From Pseudomonas sp. Irchel s3f7 (GTDB lineage: Bacteria > Pseudomonadota > Gammaproteobacteria > Pseudomonadales > Pseudomonadaceae): a DNA stretch of 59,221 bases. Below, one piece after another: positions 8,442-15,863 of this stretch. The DNA is taken from the NCBI RefSeq assembly GCF_900187615.1, contig NZ_FYDO01000036.1, positions 1-59,221 on the forward strand, written 5' to 3'. The notes below the pieces were generated by a model that was not told where the DNA came from, made no database searches, and saw only the letters and a list, made by a program, of their open reading frames with translations. Numbering within the stretch: the stretch's first letter is position 1; each line of letters starts with the position of its first letter. The translations under genes and the position numbers were made by a program.

Positions 8442-8900
8442 ATGAGCGTCAAACCGATTCCAGAGGGTTATCACAGCATCACCCCCTATCTGGGCATTCA
8501 AAAAGCCGCTCAGGCTATCGACTTCTACAAGAAAGCCTTTGGTGCCATCGAAGTGATGCGGCTGGCCATGCCTGATGGCGGCATCGGTCATGCCGAGCTA
8601 CGCATCGGCGATTGTCCGATCATGTTGGGCACACCGTGCGATCAAGGGCCGTTGAGCAATCCGGACAACTCGCCGTCCGTGGGCCTCCATCTGTATGTGA
8701 CGGATGTCGATAAATCCTACAAACAGGCCATAGAGGCCGGTGCAACCGTCGTATCCGAGGTCAAGGATCAGTTTTACGGCGACCGTTCCGGGACGTTGAG
8801 GGACCCCTATGGGCATCTGTGGTTCCTGGCCACGCGTAAGGAAGACCTGACCCAGGAACAGATTGAGCAACGGGCCAAAGAGATGTTCAGTCAGGGTTGA
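8442..8900 (+). CDS. VOC-family protein (PhnB/glyoxalase-like)
   Basis: A 152-residue protein of the vicinal oxygen chelate superfamily. The beginning (GYHSITPYLGIQKAAQAIDFYKKAFG) and the end (SGTLRDPYGHLWFLATRKEDL) are typical of PhnB-like proteins related to glyoxalase and bleomycin resistance. The C-terminal DPYGHLW carries the family His. Ribosome site GGGAG lies about 8 bases before the ATG. The ligand or reaction cannot be assigned. It is a single gene: downstream is an inverted repeat, then the fpv control region. Confidence 0.85.
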   Translation: MSVKPIPEGYHSITPYLGIQKAAQAIDFYKKAFGAIEVMRLAMPDGGIGHAELRIGDCPIMLGTPCDQGPLSNPDNSPSVGLHLYVTDVDKSYKQAIEAGATVVSEVKDQFYGDRSGTLRDPYGHLWFLATRKEDLTQEQIEQRAKEMFSQG

Positions 8901-8907
8901 AGCACGA

Positions 8908-8969
8908 AAAGGTCGCAGCCTGTGACAGCAGCGATGACCTGCGGCAGCAATCGCAGGCTGCAACCCTTT
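8908..8969. repeat. Inverted repeat downstream of the VOC gene
   Basis: Arm AAAGGTCGCAGCCTG (8908-8922) is nearly complementary to CAGGCTGCAACCCTTT (8954-8969). It resembles the GATCGCAGCC-type inverted repeats found between Pseudomonas genes and a second copy type at 37009-37065. It may terminate the VOC transcript. Confidence 0.55.
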
Positions 8970-8990
8970 GCGTCAATTGATCATTGTGGC

Positions 8991-9009
8991 AATAATAAGA
9001 AACATTTAC
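8991..9009 (+). promoter_or_regulatory. Fur-box-like element upstream of fpvG
   Basis: Starting at 8991, AATAATAAGAAACATTTAC matches the classic 19-bp Fur box GATAATGATAATCATTATC at 13 of 19 positions by eye. It is about 150 bp upstream of the fpvG start and is the most AT-rich patch in this gap. No TAAAT-N16-CGT PvdS promoter is visible here, so direct Fur control of the fpv operon is the simplest reading. Confidence 0.5.
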
Positions 9010-9160
9010 TTTTGCATTGCCGTTCGGGTTTTTCGGTCATCATTCGTCTTATCTAGATGCAGTCGGTCGCGTAGGCAAAAGCCACGACCGAACTTTCCAG
9101 GGACATCGTCGCTGTGAAACCCGCAGCAGAGCCCCTCTCATCCAGGCAAGACCTCACATC

Positions 9161-10363
9161 ATGTCAAAGAAGTCCCGTTCAAAAATCTGGTTTCTGGTCC
9201 ATAGCTGGCTGGCGTTGCCGATCTGGTTTTTCGTACTCATCGTTTGTGTAACCGGCACTCTGGCCGTCGTCAGCCAGGAAATCGTCTGGCTGGCCAACCC
9301 GTCGATGCGCGCCAGCCAGCCTTCCGATGATGCACCGCTGCTCAGCTATCAACAGGTCCTCGACGCTATCCACAAGGCTGAACCGCAGACCGTGGTGGAA
9401 AGCATCAGCCGACCCGACGAGTCGCATTTTGCCCTCGACGTACAAGTCAGCTACCCCGACGGACGCTCCGTGGTGGTGTACGTCAACCCGTACAGCGGCG
9501 TCATTCAGGGGGTAGCGCCGGAATTCAATTTCCAGGCATTCACCCGTGCGTTGCATGGCTGGTGGCTGGTGCCGTTTACCAACGGCTTTAGCTGGGGCTG
9601 GTATCTGGTGTCGTTTCTCGGTTTGCCACTCTTGGCTTCGCTGGTGACCGGGCTGGTGGTCTACAAACGCTTCTGGAAAGGCTTTTTCAGTCCGACTCTG
9701 CGCATCCGCCATGGCGCACGGATTTTCTGGGGCGACTTCCACCGCTTGAGCGGCATCTGGTCGATCTGGTTCATTGCGGTCATTTCCATCACCGGCACCT
9801 GGTTCCTGATCCAGGCATTTCTATTCGATAACCAGGTGTCGATTTCCACCGAGAAAATCATCCCGTCGATGTCCCGTGAAGCCGTACCGATGTCGGCCAA
9901 CGGTACTCCGCCACCGCGCATCGATCTCGATCGCGCGATTGAAATCGCCTCGCAACAGATTTCCGGGCTTGAGGCCAGCTTTGTCAGCCTGCCGGGCAAT
10001 GCCTATAGCCATATGGATATCGGTGGACGCGGTTGGTATCCGCTGATGTTCCAGACGGCCACCCTCAACCCGTACAGCGGCGAAATTGCGGCCACGCGAC
10101 TGATCTCGGACCGCTCGGCGCTGGAGTTCGTCACCGAGTCGATGCGTCCGTTGCACACCGGGGATTTCGGAGGGCTGTGGATCAAGTTGATCTGGGCCTT
10201 CTTCGGCCTGTTGTTGAGCATGATGGTCCTGAGCGGCTTGTTGATCTGGACCAAACGCACCGCACTGGCCACTGCCAATGCCTTGAAGCGCAGCAACAAG
10301 AAGCAACACGCCACGAAAACCCAAACAGCCCTGAGCAACGAACCGTCGGAGGCTAACCTGTGA
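9161..10363 (+). CDS. fpvG: FpvG, PepSY-domain membrane iron reductase of the ferripyoverdine pathway
   Basis: A 400-residue inner-membrane protein of the PepSY-associated TM family with four main hydrophobic segments (about residues 10-35, 140-165, 190-215 and 345-370). In P. aeruginosa FpvG reduces iron from ferripyoverdine in the periplasm so that the siderophore can be recycled. His residues near the membrane edges (LVHSW, LHGWW, FHRLSG, PLHTGD) could bind haem or metal. The ATG at 9161 fits the first helix; the open frame back to 9017 is non-coding. It is the first gene of an eight-gene operon and its stop overlaps the fpvH start (GTGA). Confidence 0.88.
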   Translation: MSKKSRSKIWFLVHSWLALPIWFFVLIVCVTGTLAVVSQEIVWLANPSMRASQPSDDAPLLSYQQVLDAIHKAEPQTVVESISRPDESHFALDVQVSYPDGRSVVVYVNPYSGVIQGVAPEFNFQAFTRALHGWWLVPFTNGFSWGWYLVSFLGLPLLASLVTGLVVYKRFWKGFFSPTLRIRHGARIFWGDFHRLSGIWSIWFIAVISITGTWFLIQAFLFDNQVSISTEKIIPSMSREAVPMSANGTPPPRIDLDRAIEIASQQISGLEASFVSLPGNAYSHMDIGGRGWYPLMFQTATLNPYSGEIAATRLISDRSALEFVTESMRPLHTGDFGGLWIKLIWAFFGLLLSMMVLSGLLIWTKRTALATANALKRSNKKQHATKTQTALSNEPSEANL

Positions 10364-10899
10364 GCAACGTCACTGCTGCCCCTCAAGCCTCCCGTTTGCG
10401 CATGTTCTGGCACAAATGGCGCTTCCACCTGAACATCCTGTTGCTCCTGATTCCGTTGGGTTTCATGCCCAAGTACTTCGCCGACGAGGCATTGCAGCGT
10501 GGTGACGACGGTCTGGGCGAGCGGGAGGTTGGCGAAGTGCAAGTCGGCCCCTGGAGCCTGCGTTTGGCGGAACTGCGCAATGAAGCTCCGCTCAACAGCC
10601 CGGCCGGCCACATGAAAAACTTCAATGCAGCGCTCTGCGACGCCTGTATCGACCAGGTCAAGGCTACTTACCTGCGCATCGGCAAGCCCCGCAGCCTGCG
10701 CGCCGCCGGGGTGATTTTCTTCGGCACGCCATACCGCATGAGCGCCCAGTTGCCGGTGCCGGACAAGACCAAGCCCGACGCTCAACTGTGGATCACCATG
10801 GAAGGCTGGGACGGCAGCATGCATCAGGCATCCATTCCTTTGAACCAGGCATCCCCCGCCACCGTCGCCTGGCTGAGCAAACAAGGAGGCAAACCATGA
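10360..10899 (+). CDS. fpvH: FpvH, accessory protein for ferripyoverdine iron release
   Basis: A 179-residue protein with one N-terminal membrane segment (HLNILLLLIPLGFMP) and a probable periplasmic domain containing a CDACID motif that could bind metal or form a disulfide. In P. aeruginosa the equivalent gene (PA2404) works with FpvG and FpvC in iron release from pyoverdine. The start is a GTG at 10360 overlapping the fpvG stop, giving strict translational coupling. The assignment rests mainly on gene order and general character. Confidence 0.8.
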   Translation: MSNVTAAPQASRLRMFWHKWRFHLNILLLLIPLGFMPKYFADEALQRGDDGLGEREVGEVQVGPWSLRLAELRNEAPLNSPAGHMKNFNAALCDACIDQVKATYLRIGKPRSLRAAGVIFFGTPYRMSAQLPVPDKTKPDAQLWITMEGWDGSMHQASIPLNQASPATVAWLSKQGGKP

Positions 10900-11225
10900 C
10901 CCGTATTTCCCGCCCTCTCCACGCGGTTTTGCTGCTGCTGTGTGCTGGCTTCAGTGCCAGCGCCCTGGCCCACAACCCGATGTGCGAATGCAAAGCCATC
11001 GACGCCGAGCAGATCAAATGCACCGGCGGTTTTTCCGATGGCAGCGGTGCTCCGGGTGTCACCCTTGATGTGGTCGGTTACGACGAAACCATTCTGGTGC
11101 CAGGCAAGCTCGGCGCCGACTCGACCCTGACCTTCAAGAAACCCGGCGCGGAATTCTACGTGCTGTTCGACGCGGGCCCCGGCCACGTCGTCGAAATCGA
11201 CCAAGCGGACATCGAGGCACCATGA
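10896..11225 (+). CDS. fpvJ: FpvJ, small periplasmic protein of the fpv operon
   Basis: A 109-residue protein with a cleavable signal peptide (cut after ASALA, about residue 25). The mature start HNPMCECKAI and a later KCTGG give a His and three Cys near the new N-terminus, a plausible metal site. The start ATG overlaps the fpvH stop by 4 bases. It corresponds to PA2405, which is reported to interact with the FpvG/FpvC machinery. No enzyme motif is visible. Confidence 0.78.
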   Translation: MTRISRPLHAVLLLLCAGFSASALAHNPMCECKAIDAEQIKCTGGFSDGSGAPGVTLDVVGYDETILVPGKLGADSTLTFKKPGAEFYVLFDAGPGHVVEIDQADIEAP

Positions 11226-11794
11226 GTACGCCAACCACCCAGGTCGTCCGCCCGGCTGGGGCCGGTCACGAAACCCTCTACGTCCTGCTGCTGTGCCTGA
11301 TGATTCTGGCCGTTGCCGGCTCGGTGGTGCTCTGGCGCGGCGAGTCCCATGAGGTGAGCAGCATCAGCAGCCATCAACTGGACGCCCGCCGCGACCTCAG
11401 TGCTTCCGAGCAAGGCATCTATGCCGACCTGCGTGTGACGCTGGACGAAATTCACCTGCTGCGTCAGGAACAACAAGCGCTGCCGACGCCCGAAACCCTC
11501 GCCGATGAGGGTTTTGCGCCGTTCGCTCAGGACGCCAGTTCCGTCAGTCGCGGCGGACATGCCTGGCAGTTGCTCGATAGCAAAGCCTACTTCGGTCAGA
11601 GCCAGGCGAAGGGTGTCGCCGGTTCCTTTCTGATGCGCTTGACCGCTGCGGATGACGCGCCAGACATCTGGCTCAACCGCGCGACCGACCTCAAGGCCCC
11701 TGCCGACCTCAGCGACGCCGCGCTTGAAAGTGCCGGCTGGCAGCAGATCGTCGCGCAATTCGATGCCGGCGTGACCCGCCAGCATAAGCATTGA
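11222..11794 (+). CDS. fpvK: FpvK, membrane-anchored protein of the fpv operon
   Basis: A 190-residue protein with a single N-terminal membrane anchor (LYVLLLCLMILAVAGSVVLW) and a periplasmic part with a helical start (LDEIHLLRQEQQALP). It overlaps the fpvJ stop by 4 bases (ATGA) and sits where PA2406/FpvK is found in P. aeruginosa. The function there is poorly defined; it belongs to the same inner-membrane iron-release complex. No catalytic motif is seen. Confidence 0.75.
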   Translation: MSTPTTQVVRPAGAGHETLYVLLLCLMILAVAGSVVLWRGESHEVSSISSHQLDARRDLSASEQGIYADLRVTLDEIHLLRQEQQALPTPETLADEGFAPFAQDASSVSRGGHAWQLLDSKAYFGQSQAKGVAGSFLMRLTAADDAPDIWLNRATDLKAPADLSDAALESAGWQQIVAQFDAGVTRQHKH

Positions 11795-11829
11795 ACCCTC
11801 GCCTTCACCCGAGAGAAGACCGCTTTCCC

Positions 11830-12756
11830 ATGCCCATTTCATCTCAACGTTCGTTCTTGCGCCTGCTGCTGGTCGGCCTGCTTGCCTGCCTGCTGCCCAC
11901 CCTGGCCAGTGCCGACGAGGCCAAGCGCCTGCGCATCGGCATCACCCTGCACCCTTATTACAGCTACGTGGCCAATATCGTCGGCGACAAGGCCGAGGTC
12001 GTGCCGCTGATCCCTGCCGGCTTCAACCCCCACGCCTACGAGCCCCGCGCCGAAGACATCAAGCGCATCAGCGGGCTGGACGTGATCGTGCTCAACGGCG
12101 TCGGTCATGACGACTTCGCCGACCGCATGATCGCCGCCAGCGAAACCCCGAACGTCAAAGTCATCGAAGCCAACGAAAACGTACCGCTGCTGGCCGCCAC
12201 GGGTGTTGCCGCACGCGGCGCGGGCAAGGTGGTGAACCCACACACGTTCCTGTCGATCAGCGCTTCCATTGCCCAGGTCAACAACATCGCCCGGGAACTG
12301 GGCAAGATCGACCCGGCCAATGCCAAGACCTACACCGAAAACGCCCGAGCCTACGGCAAGCGCCTGCGCAAAATGCGCGCCGATGCCCTGGCCAAACTGA
12401 CCCAGGCACCGAACGCCGAACTGCGCGTGGCCACGGTGCACGCTGCCTACGATTACCTGTTGCGCGAGTTTGGTCTGGAAGTCACCGCCGTGGTCGAACC
12501 GGCCCACGGTATCGAACCGAGCCCGAGCCAGCTGAAAAAGACCATCGACCAATTGCGTGAACTGGATGTGAAAGTGATCTTCTCGGAGATGGATTTCCCG
12601 TCCTCTTACGTCGACACCATCCAGCGCGAATCCGGGGTGAAGCTGTATCCGCTGTCGCACATTTCCTACGGCGAATACACCGCCGACAAGTACGAAAAGG
12701 AAATGACCGGCAACCTCGACACCGTGGTGCGGGCGATCCAGGAGTCGGGCGCATGA
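11830..12756 (+). CDS. fpvC: FpvC, periplasmic metal-binding protein (ZnuA-like cluster A-I)
   Basis: A 308-residue secreted protein; the signal peptide is cut after ASA at about residue 28. It belongs to the cluster A-I metal-binding proteins of ABC importers. Candidate ligands are His41 (TLHPYYSY), His68 (NPHAYEP), a His in VNPHTF and acidic residues in SEMDFPS. In P. aeruginosa FpvC binds iron released from pyoverdine and helps FpvG. The frame is open to 11791, overlapping the fpvK stop, but the ATG at 11830 directly precedes the signal peptide and is preferred. Its stop overlaps the fpvD start. Confidence 0.85.
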   Translation: MPISSQRSFLRLLLVGLLACLLPTLASADEAKRLRIGITLHPYYSYVANIVGDKAEVVPLIPAGFNPHAYEPRAEDIKRISGLDVIVLNGVGHDDFADRMIAASETPNVKVIEANENVPLLAATGVAARGAGKVVNPHTFLSISASIAQVNNIARELGKIDPANAKTYTENARAYGKRLRKMRADALAKLTQAPNAELRVATVHAAYDYLLREFGLEVTAVVEPAHGIEPSPSQLKKTIDQLRELDVKVIFSEMDFPSSYVDTIQRESGVKLYPLSHISYGEYTADKYEKEMTGNLDTVVRAIQESGA

Positions 12757-13601
12757 CTTCGAAAGAAACGATCATCGCCCAAGACGCCGAGAATCCTGTG
12801 GGAGCCAGCCTGCTGGCGAAGGGGTCCGGTCAGTCAGCATCTTCCTTGAATGATGCAGCGCAATCGCGAGCAAGCTCGCTCCTACAGGGGGCGGGCCCGA
12901 CGCTGGATTTCGCCGGGGTCAGCCTGACGCTGGGGCGCACGACAATTCTCGACAACGTGACCTTCAAGGTGCAGCCCGGCAGCGTCCATGCGCTGGTCGG
13001 CCCCAATGGTGGCGGCAAGAGTTCGCTGATCAAGACTTTGCTCGGGCAGATGCCGCATCAGGGCCGTTTGAGCCTGCAATGGCCCGCTGAACCACGCACC
13101 ATCGGCTACGTGCCGCAAGCGCTGGAGTTCGACCGCGGCCTGCCGATGACCGTCGACGATTTCATGGCCGCCATGTGCCAGCGGCGCCCGGCGTTCCTCG
13201 GCTTGAGCAAGCACTACGCGGCGGCGATTGGCGAGGCGCTGGAGCGCGTCGGCATGCAGGACAAACGCAAGCGACGCATGGGCGCGTTGTCCGGCGGCGA
13301 ACGTCAGCGGGTTTTACTGGCTCAAGGGTTGATCCCTTCGCCGCAATTGCTAGTACTCGATGAACCGATGTCTGCGCTCGATGAGGCTGGCATTCAGGTG
13401 TTTGAACGCTTGCTCGGCGACTGGCGTTCAGCCGGAATTACCGTGCTGTGGATCGAGCACGATCTGGAAGCCGTCGGGCGTCTGGCCGATCACGTTACAG
13501 GGCTCAATCGTCGGGTGCTGTTCGACGCCACGCCGAAACAGGCACTGACCCCGGAGCGTCTGCTGACGCTGTTTTCGACCCATCCCCGGAGCGTTGCCTG
13601 A
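12753..13601 (+). CDS. fpvD: FpvD, ABC transporter ATPase, with REPIN-derived N-terminal insert
   Basis: A 282-residue ATPase that would power the FpvCDEF importer. Walker A is GPNGGGKSS, the signature is LSGGERQRV, Walker B is LLVLDEP and the switch His is in WIEHDLE. The conserved domain begins only at about residue 49 (PTLDFAGVSLTLG). The preceding residues about 15-46 are encoded by a REPIN repeat (12794-12887), read in frame as PVGASLLAKG and SRASSLLQG. The ATG at 12753 overlaps the fpvC stop (ATGA), matching the coupling seen in the rest of the operon, so the repeat appears to be translated. A downstream start is possible, but no ATG precedes the conserved domain. Confidence 0.85.
   Translation: MTSKETIIAQDAENPVGASLLAKGSGQSASSLNDAAQSRASSLLQGAGPTLDFAGVSLTLGRTTILDNVTFKVQPGSVHALVGPNGGGKSSLIKTLLGQMPHQGRLSLQWPAEPRTIGYVPQALEFDRGLPMTVDDFMAAMCQRRPAFLGLSKHYAAAIGEALERVGMQDKRKRRMGALSGGERQRVLLAQGLIPSPQLLVLDEPMSALDEAGIQVFERLLGDWRSAGITVLWIEHDLEAVGRLADHVTGLNRRVLFDATPKQALTPERLLTLFSTHPRSVA
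12794..12887. repeat. REPIN inside the fpvD reading frame
   Basis: Two inverted REP arms, CCTGTGGGAGCCAGCCTGCT from 12795 and its relative ending CGCTCCTACAG at 12887, separated by unique spacer. The same repeat family is intergenic elsewhere in the window (17431, 45823, 49833). Here it lies 40 bases into a coding region without breaking the frame. Confidence 0.8.
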
Positions 13602-14500
13602 TGAGTTACGAAGCTTTCCGTTTGATGGTCCAGGGTTGGGCTTCGTCCGGGTATCTGCCCGAAGCCCTCGCCTACGGATTCGTAGTCAACGCGTTGCTCG
13701 CCGGTCTGCTGATCGGTCCGGTGCTCGGCGGCCTGGGCACATTGGTCGTGGTCAAGCGCTTCGCGTTTTTTTCCGAGGCTGTGGGGCACGCGGCATTGAC
13801 CGGCGTGGCCATCGGCATTCTGCTCGGCGAACCCTACACCGGTCCTTATGGCAGCCTGTTCGGCTACTGCCTGTTGTTCGGCATCCTGCTCAACTACCTG
13901 CGCAACCGCACGGGCCTGGCGCCGGATACGCTGATCGGCGTGTTCCTCTCGGTCTCTTTGGCGTTGGGAGCCAGCCTGCTGCTGATTCTGGCGGGCAAGA
14001 TCAATGTGCACATTCTGGAGAACGTGCTGTTCGGCTCGGTACTGACGGTCAATGGCAATGACCTCGCCGTACTGGCGATTGTCGGCTCGCTGGTGATGGC
14101 GCTGGCGTTGCCGCTGTATAACCGCATCATGCTCGCCAGTTTCAACCCGCAACTGGCGGCGGTACGCGGTGTGGCGGTGAAGACCCTGGATTACCTGTTC
14201 GTGATTCTGGTGACGCTGATCACCGTCGCCGCAGTGAAAGTCATTGGCGCCATTCTCGTAGGCGCACTGTTGGTCATTCCAGCCGCAGCGGCACGCTTGC
14301 TCAGCCAATCGTTGAAAGGTTTCTTCTGGTGTTCGGTGCTGATCGCCACGGTCAGCACCCTGTGCGGCATTCTCGCGCCGATTGTCTTCGACCTGCCGAT
14401 CCCGTCCGGCGCTGCGATCATTCTGGTGTCCGGCATTGCCTTCGCCCTCGCCGCCATCGCACGCGGCGTCGTCCCCAGCCTGAAAGGGAACCTTGGATAA
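13601..14500 (+). CDS. fpvE: FpvE, ABC transporter permease (ZnuB/ABC-3 family)
   Basis: A 299-residue inner-membrane permease with about eight hydrophobic segments, typical of manganese/zinc/iron ABC-3 permeases. The family stretch FFSEAVGHAALTGVAIG and the coupling region near VRGVAVKTLDYLF are visible. It starts at an ATG that shares one base with the fpvD stop (TGATG). With FpvC, FpvD and FpvF it forms the inner-membrane importer associated with ferripyoverdine iron. Confidence 0.87.
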   Translation: MSYEAFRLMVQGWASSGYLPEALAYGFVVNALLAGLLIGPVLGGLGTLVVVKRFAFFSEAVGHAALTGVAIGILLGEPYTGPYGSLFGYCLLFGILLNYLRNRTGLAPDTLIGVFLSVSLALGASLLLILAGKINVHILENVLFGSVLTVNGNDLAVLAIVGSLVMALALPLYNRIMLASFNPQLAAVRGVAVKTLDYLFVILVTLITVAAVKVIGAILVGALLVIPAAAARLLSQSLKGFFWCSVLIATVSTLCGILAPIVFDLPIPSGAAIILVSGIAFALAAIARGVVPSLKGNLG

Positions 14501-15403
14501 ATGTCATTCTCTCTGCGTCAACTGACCCTGGCCGTCGCGCTGTGCGGGGTGGCCACCGCAACCTTCGCCGCCGACAACGGCAAACCGCTGCGCGTATTGG
14601 CCTCGCTGCCAATCACCTACGGACTGGGCGAAGTGCTGCTCAAGGGCACCGATGTCAGCCTCGAACGCGCGGCGCCGGCCAATCTGCCCGGCAGCCGCCA
14701 GACCGCCTACTTCACTGGCCGTGGTGCTCCGGCGCTGGCCAAACTGGCGACGGATGCCGATGCGGTAATTGGCCTGCGCTCGCTGTGGCCGGACGATCCG
14801 CTGTATCCGATTTCCCGTCGCAGCAATATTCGTATCGTTGAAGTCGATGCTGCCCGCCCGGTCGACGGCGCCCTGCCCGGCATTGCCGTGCAGCCAGGCA
14901 TCAAGGTCGATGGTCTGAACAGCCAGCCGTGGTTTTCCAGCAACAACATGGGACGCATGGCAGATGTGATCGCGGCGGACCTAGTGCGTCTGGCGCCCGA
15001 GTCCAAGCCGAAGATCGAGGCGAACCTGGCGGCACTCAAGCAGCGTTTGCTCAAACTCAGCGCCACCAGCGAAGCGCAGTTGGCCAGCGCGGACAACCTC
15101 AGTGTGATGAGTTTGAGCGATCACTTTGGCTACCTGATTGGCGGACTGAACCTGGAACTGGTCGGGCTCGATGCACGACCGGATGCCGAGTGGACACCTG
15201 AGGCGCTCAAGGAATTGGGCGTACAGCTCAAAGACAACGATGTGGCGGTGGTGCTGCATCACCGGCAGCCGTCGGAGGCCCTGAAAACGGTGATTACCGA
15301 AGCGGGTAGCCGGTTGGTGGTGTTGAGTACCGATGCCGAGGATCCGGTGACTGAGCTTGAGGGGAATGTGGATTTGCTGATCAAGGGTTTGAGCGGCGTT
15401 TAA
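14501..15403 (+). CDS. fpvF: FpvF, second periplasmic binding protein of the fpv operon
   Basis: A 300-residue secreted protein with a signal peptide cut after TFA (about residue 24). It has the ZnuA-like two-lobe fold but lacks the His-rich loop and several usual ligand His residues, consistent with the report that P. aeruginosa FpvF binds ferripyoverdine or works with FpvC rather than binding bare metal. The start codon follows the fpvE stop with no gap. It is the last gene of the operon, followed by a REP pair and a strong terminator. Confidence 0.83.
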   Translation: MSFSLRQLTLAVALCGVATATFAADNGKPLRVLASLPITYGLGEVLLKGTDVSLERAAPANLPGSRQTAYFTGRGAPALAKLATDADAVIGLRSLWPDDPLYPISRRSNIRIVEVDAARPVDGALPGIAVQPGIKVDGLNSQPWFSSNNMGRMADVIAADLVRLAPESKPKIEANLAALKQRLLKLSATSEAQLASADNLSVMSLSDHFGYLIGGLNLELVGLDARPDAEWTPEALKELGVQLKDNDVAVVLHHRQPSEALKTVITEAGSRLVVLSTDAEDPVTELEGNVDLLIKGLSGV

Positions 15404-15423
15404 GGTCAGGACCGCGTTATCGT

Positions 15424-15472
15424 TCATCGCGAGCAAGCTCGCTCCTACAGGGAGCGAGCCTGCTCACGAAGG
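15424..15472. repeat. Closely spaced inverted REP pair
   Basis: TCGCGAGCAAGCTCGCTCCT from 15427 and GGAGCGAGCCTGCTCACGAA from 15451 are two REP units in opposite orientation with no spacer, so the pair can fold into one long hairpin at the 3' end of the fpv message. Confidence 0.75.
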
Positions 15473-15503
15473 CAATCCAAATACAGACTCCAGACCTGAA
15501 AAA

Positions 15504-15532
15504 GCCCGCTGACTGTCACCAGTCCAGCGGGC
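15504..15532. terminator. Bidirectional terminator between fpvF and the mbtH-like gene
   Basis: GCCCGCTG (15504-15511) pairs with CAGCGGGC (15525-15532), with A residues on the left and TTCTTTTT on the right. It can serve both the fpv operon and the convergent mbtH-like gene. Confidence 0.85.
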
Positions 15533-15551
15533 TTCTTTTTGCCGCGACGAC

Positions 15552-15779
15552 TCAGTGCGCCACAGACGCCTGCTCTTCCATTTTCTGACGCAGGCTCAAC
15601 GGACGCATGTCGGTCCAGGTCTCTTCGATGTAGGCCAGGCATTCCTTTTTCAACCCGCTTTTACCCACGGTGCGCCAGCCTTGTGGCACGGCTTTGTAGT
15701 CGGGCCAGATCGAGTATTGCTCTTCGTGGTTGACCACGACCTGAAAGAGGATGTCCTCGCGGTCGAATACTGACGTCAT
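15552..15779 (-). CDS. MbtH-like NRPS accessory protein
   Basis: A 75-residue MbtH-family protein that binds adenylation domains and supports their folding or activity. The family signature is intact: N-H-E-E-Q-Y-S-I-W-P, GWRTVGKSG, and WTDMRPLSLR, with the three conserved Trp. It is the PA2412 equivalent and needed for pyoverdine production there. It has its own PvdS-type promoter about 60 bp upstream, overlapping the end of pvdH, so it can be made separately from pvdH. The thioesterase gene that sits beside it in P. aeruginosa (PA2411) is absent here. Confidence 0.92.
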   Translation of the reverse strand: MTSVFDREDILFQVVVNHEEQYSIWPDYKAVPQGWRTVGKSGLKKECLAYIEETWTDMRPLSLRQKMEEQASVAH

Positions 15780-15839
15780 GCTATGTCTCCATCGTTGTAG
15801 GGCGGGCTGCGCTGTGTGCGCAGCCGGTATGTAGAAGGA

Positions 15840-15863
15840 ACGATGTACGCGCCGGAAAATTTA
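15840..15863 (-). promoter_or_regulatory. PvdS-type (iron starvation) promoter of the mbtH-like gene
   Basis: On the minus strand TAAAT (15863-15859) is followed after exactly 16 bases by CGT (15842-15840). This matches the PvdS promoter pattern TAAAT-N16-CGT. The first three bases of the -35 element are also the TAA stop codon of pvdH. Confidence 0.8.

Noticed and set aside
8991..9160. PvdS promoter for fpvG
   Set aside because: No TAAAT followed by CGT at 16-17 bases is found in the gap; only a Fur-like box is supported.
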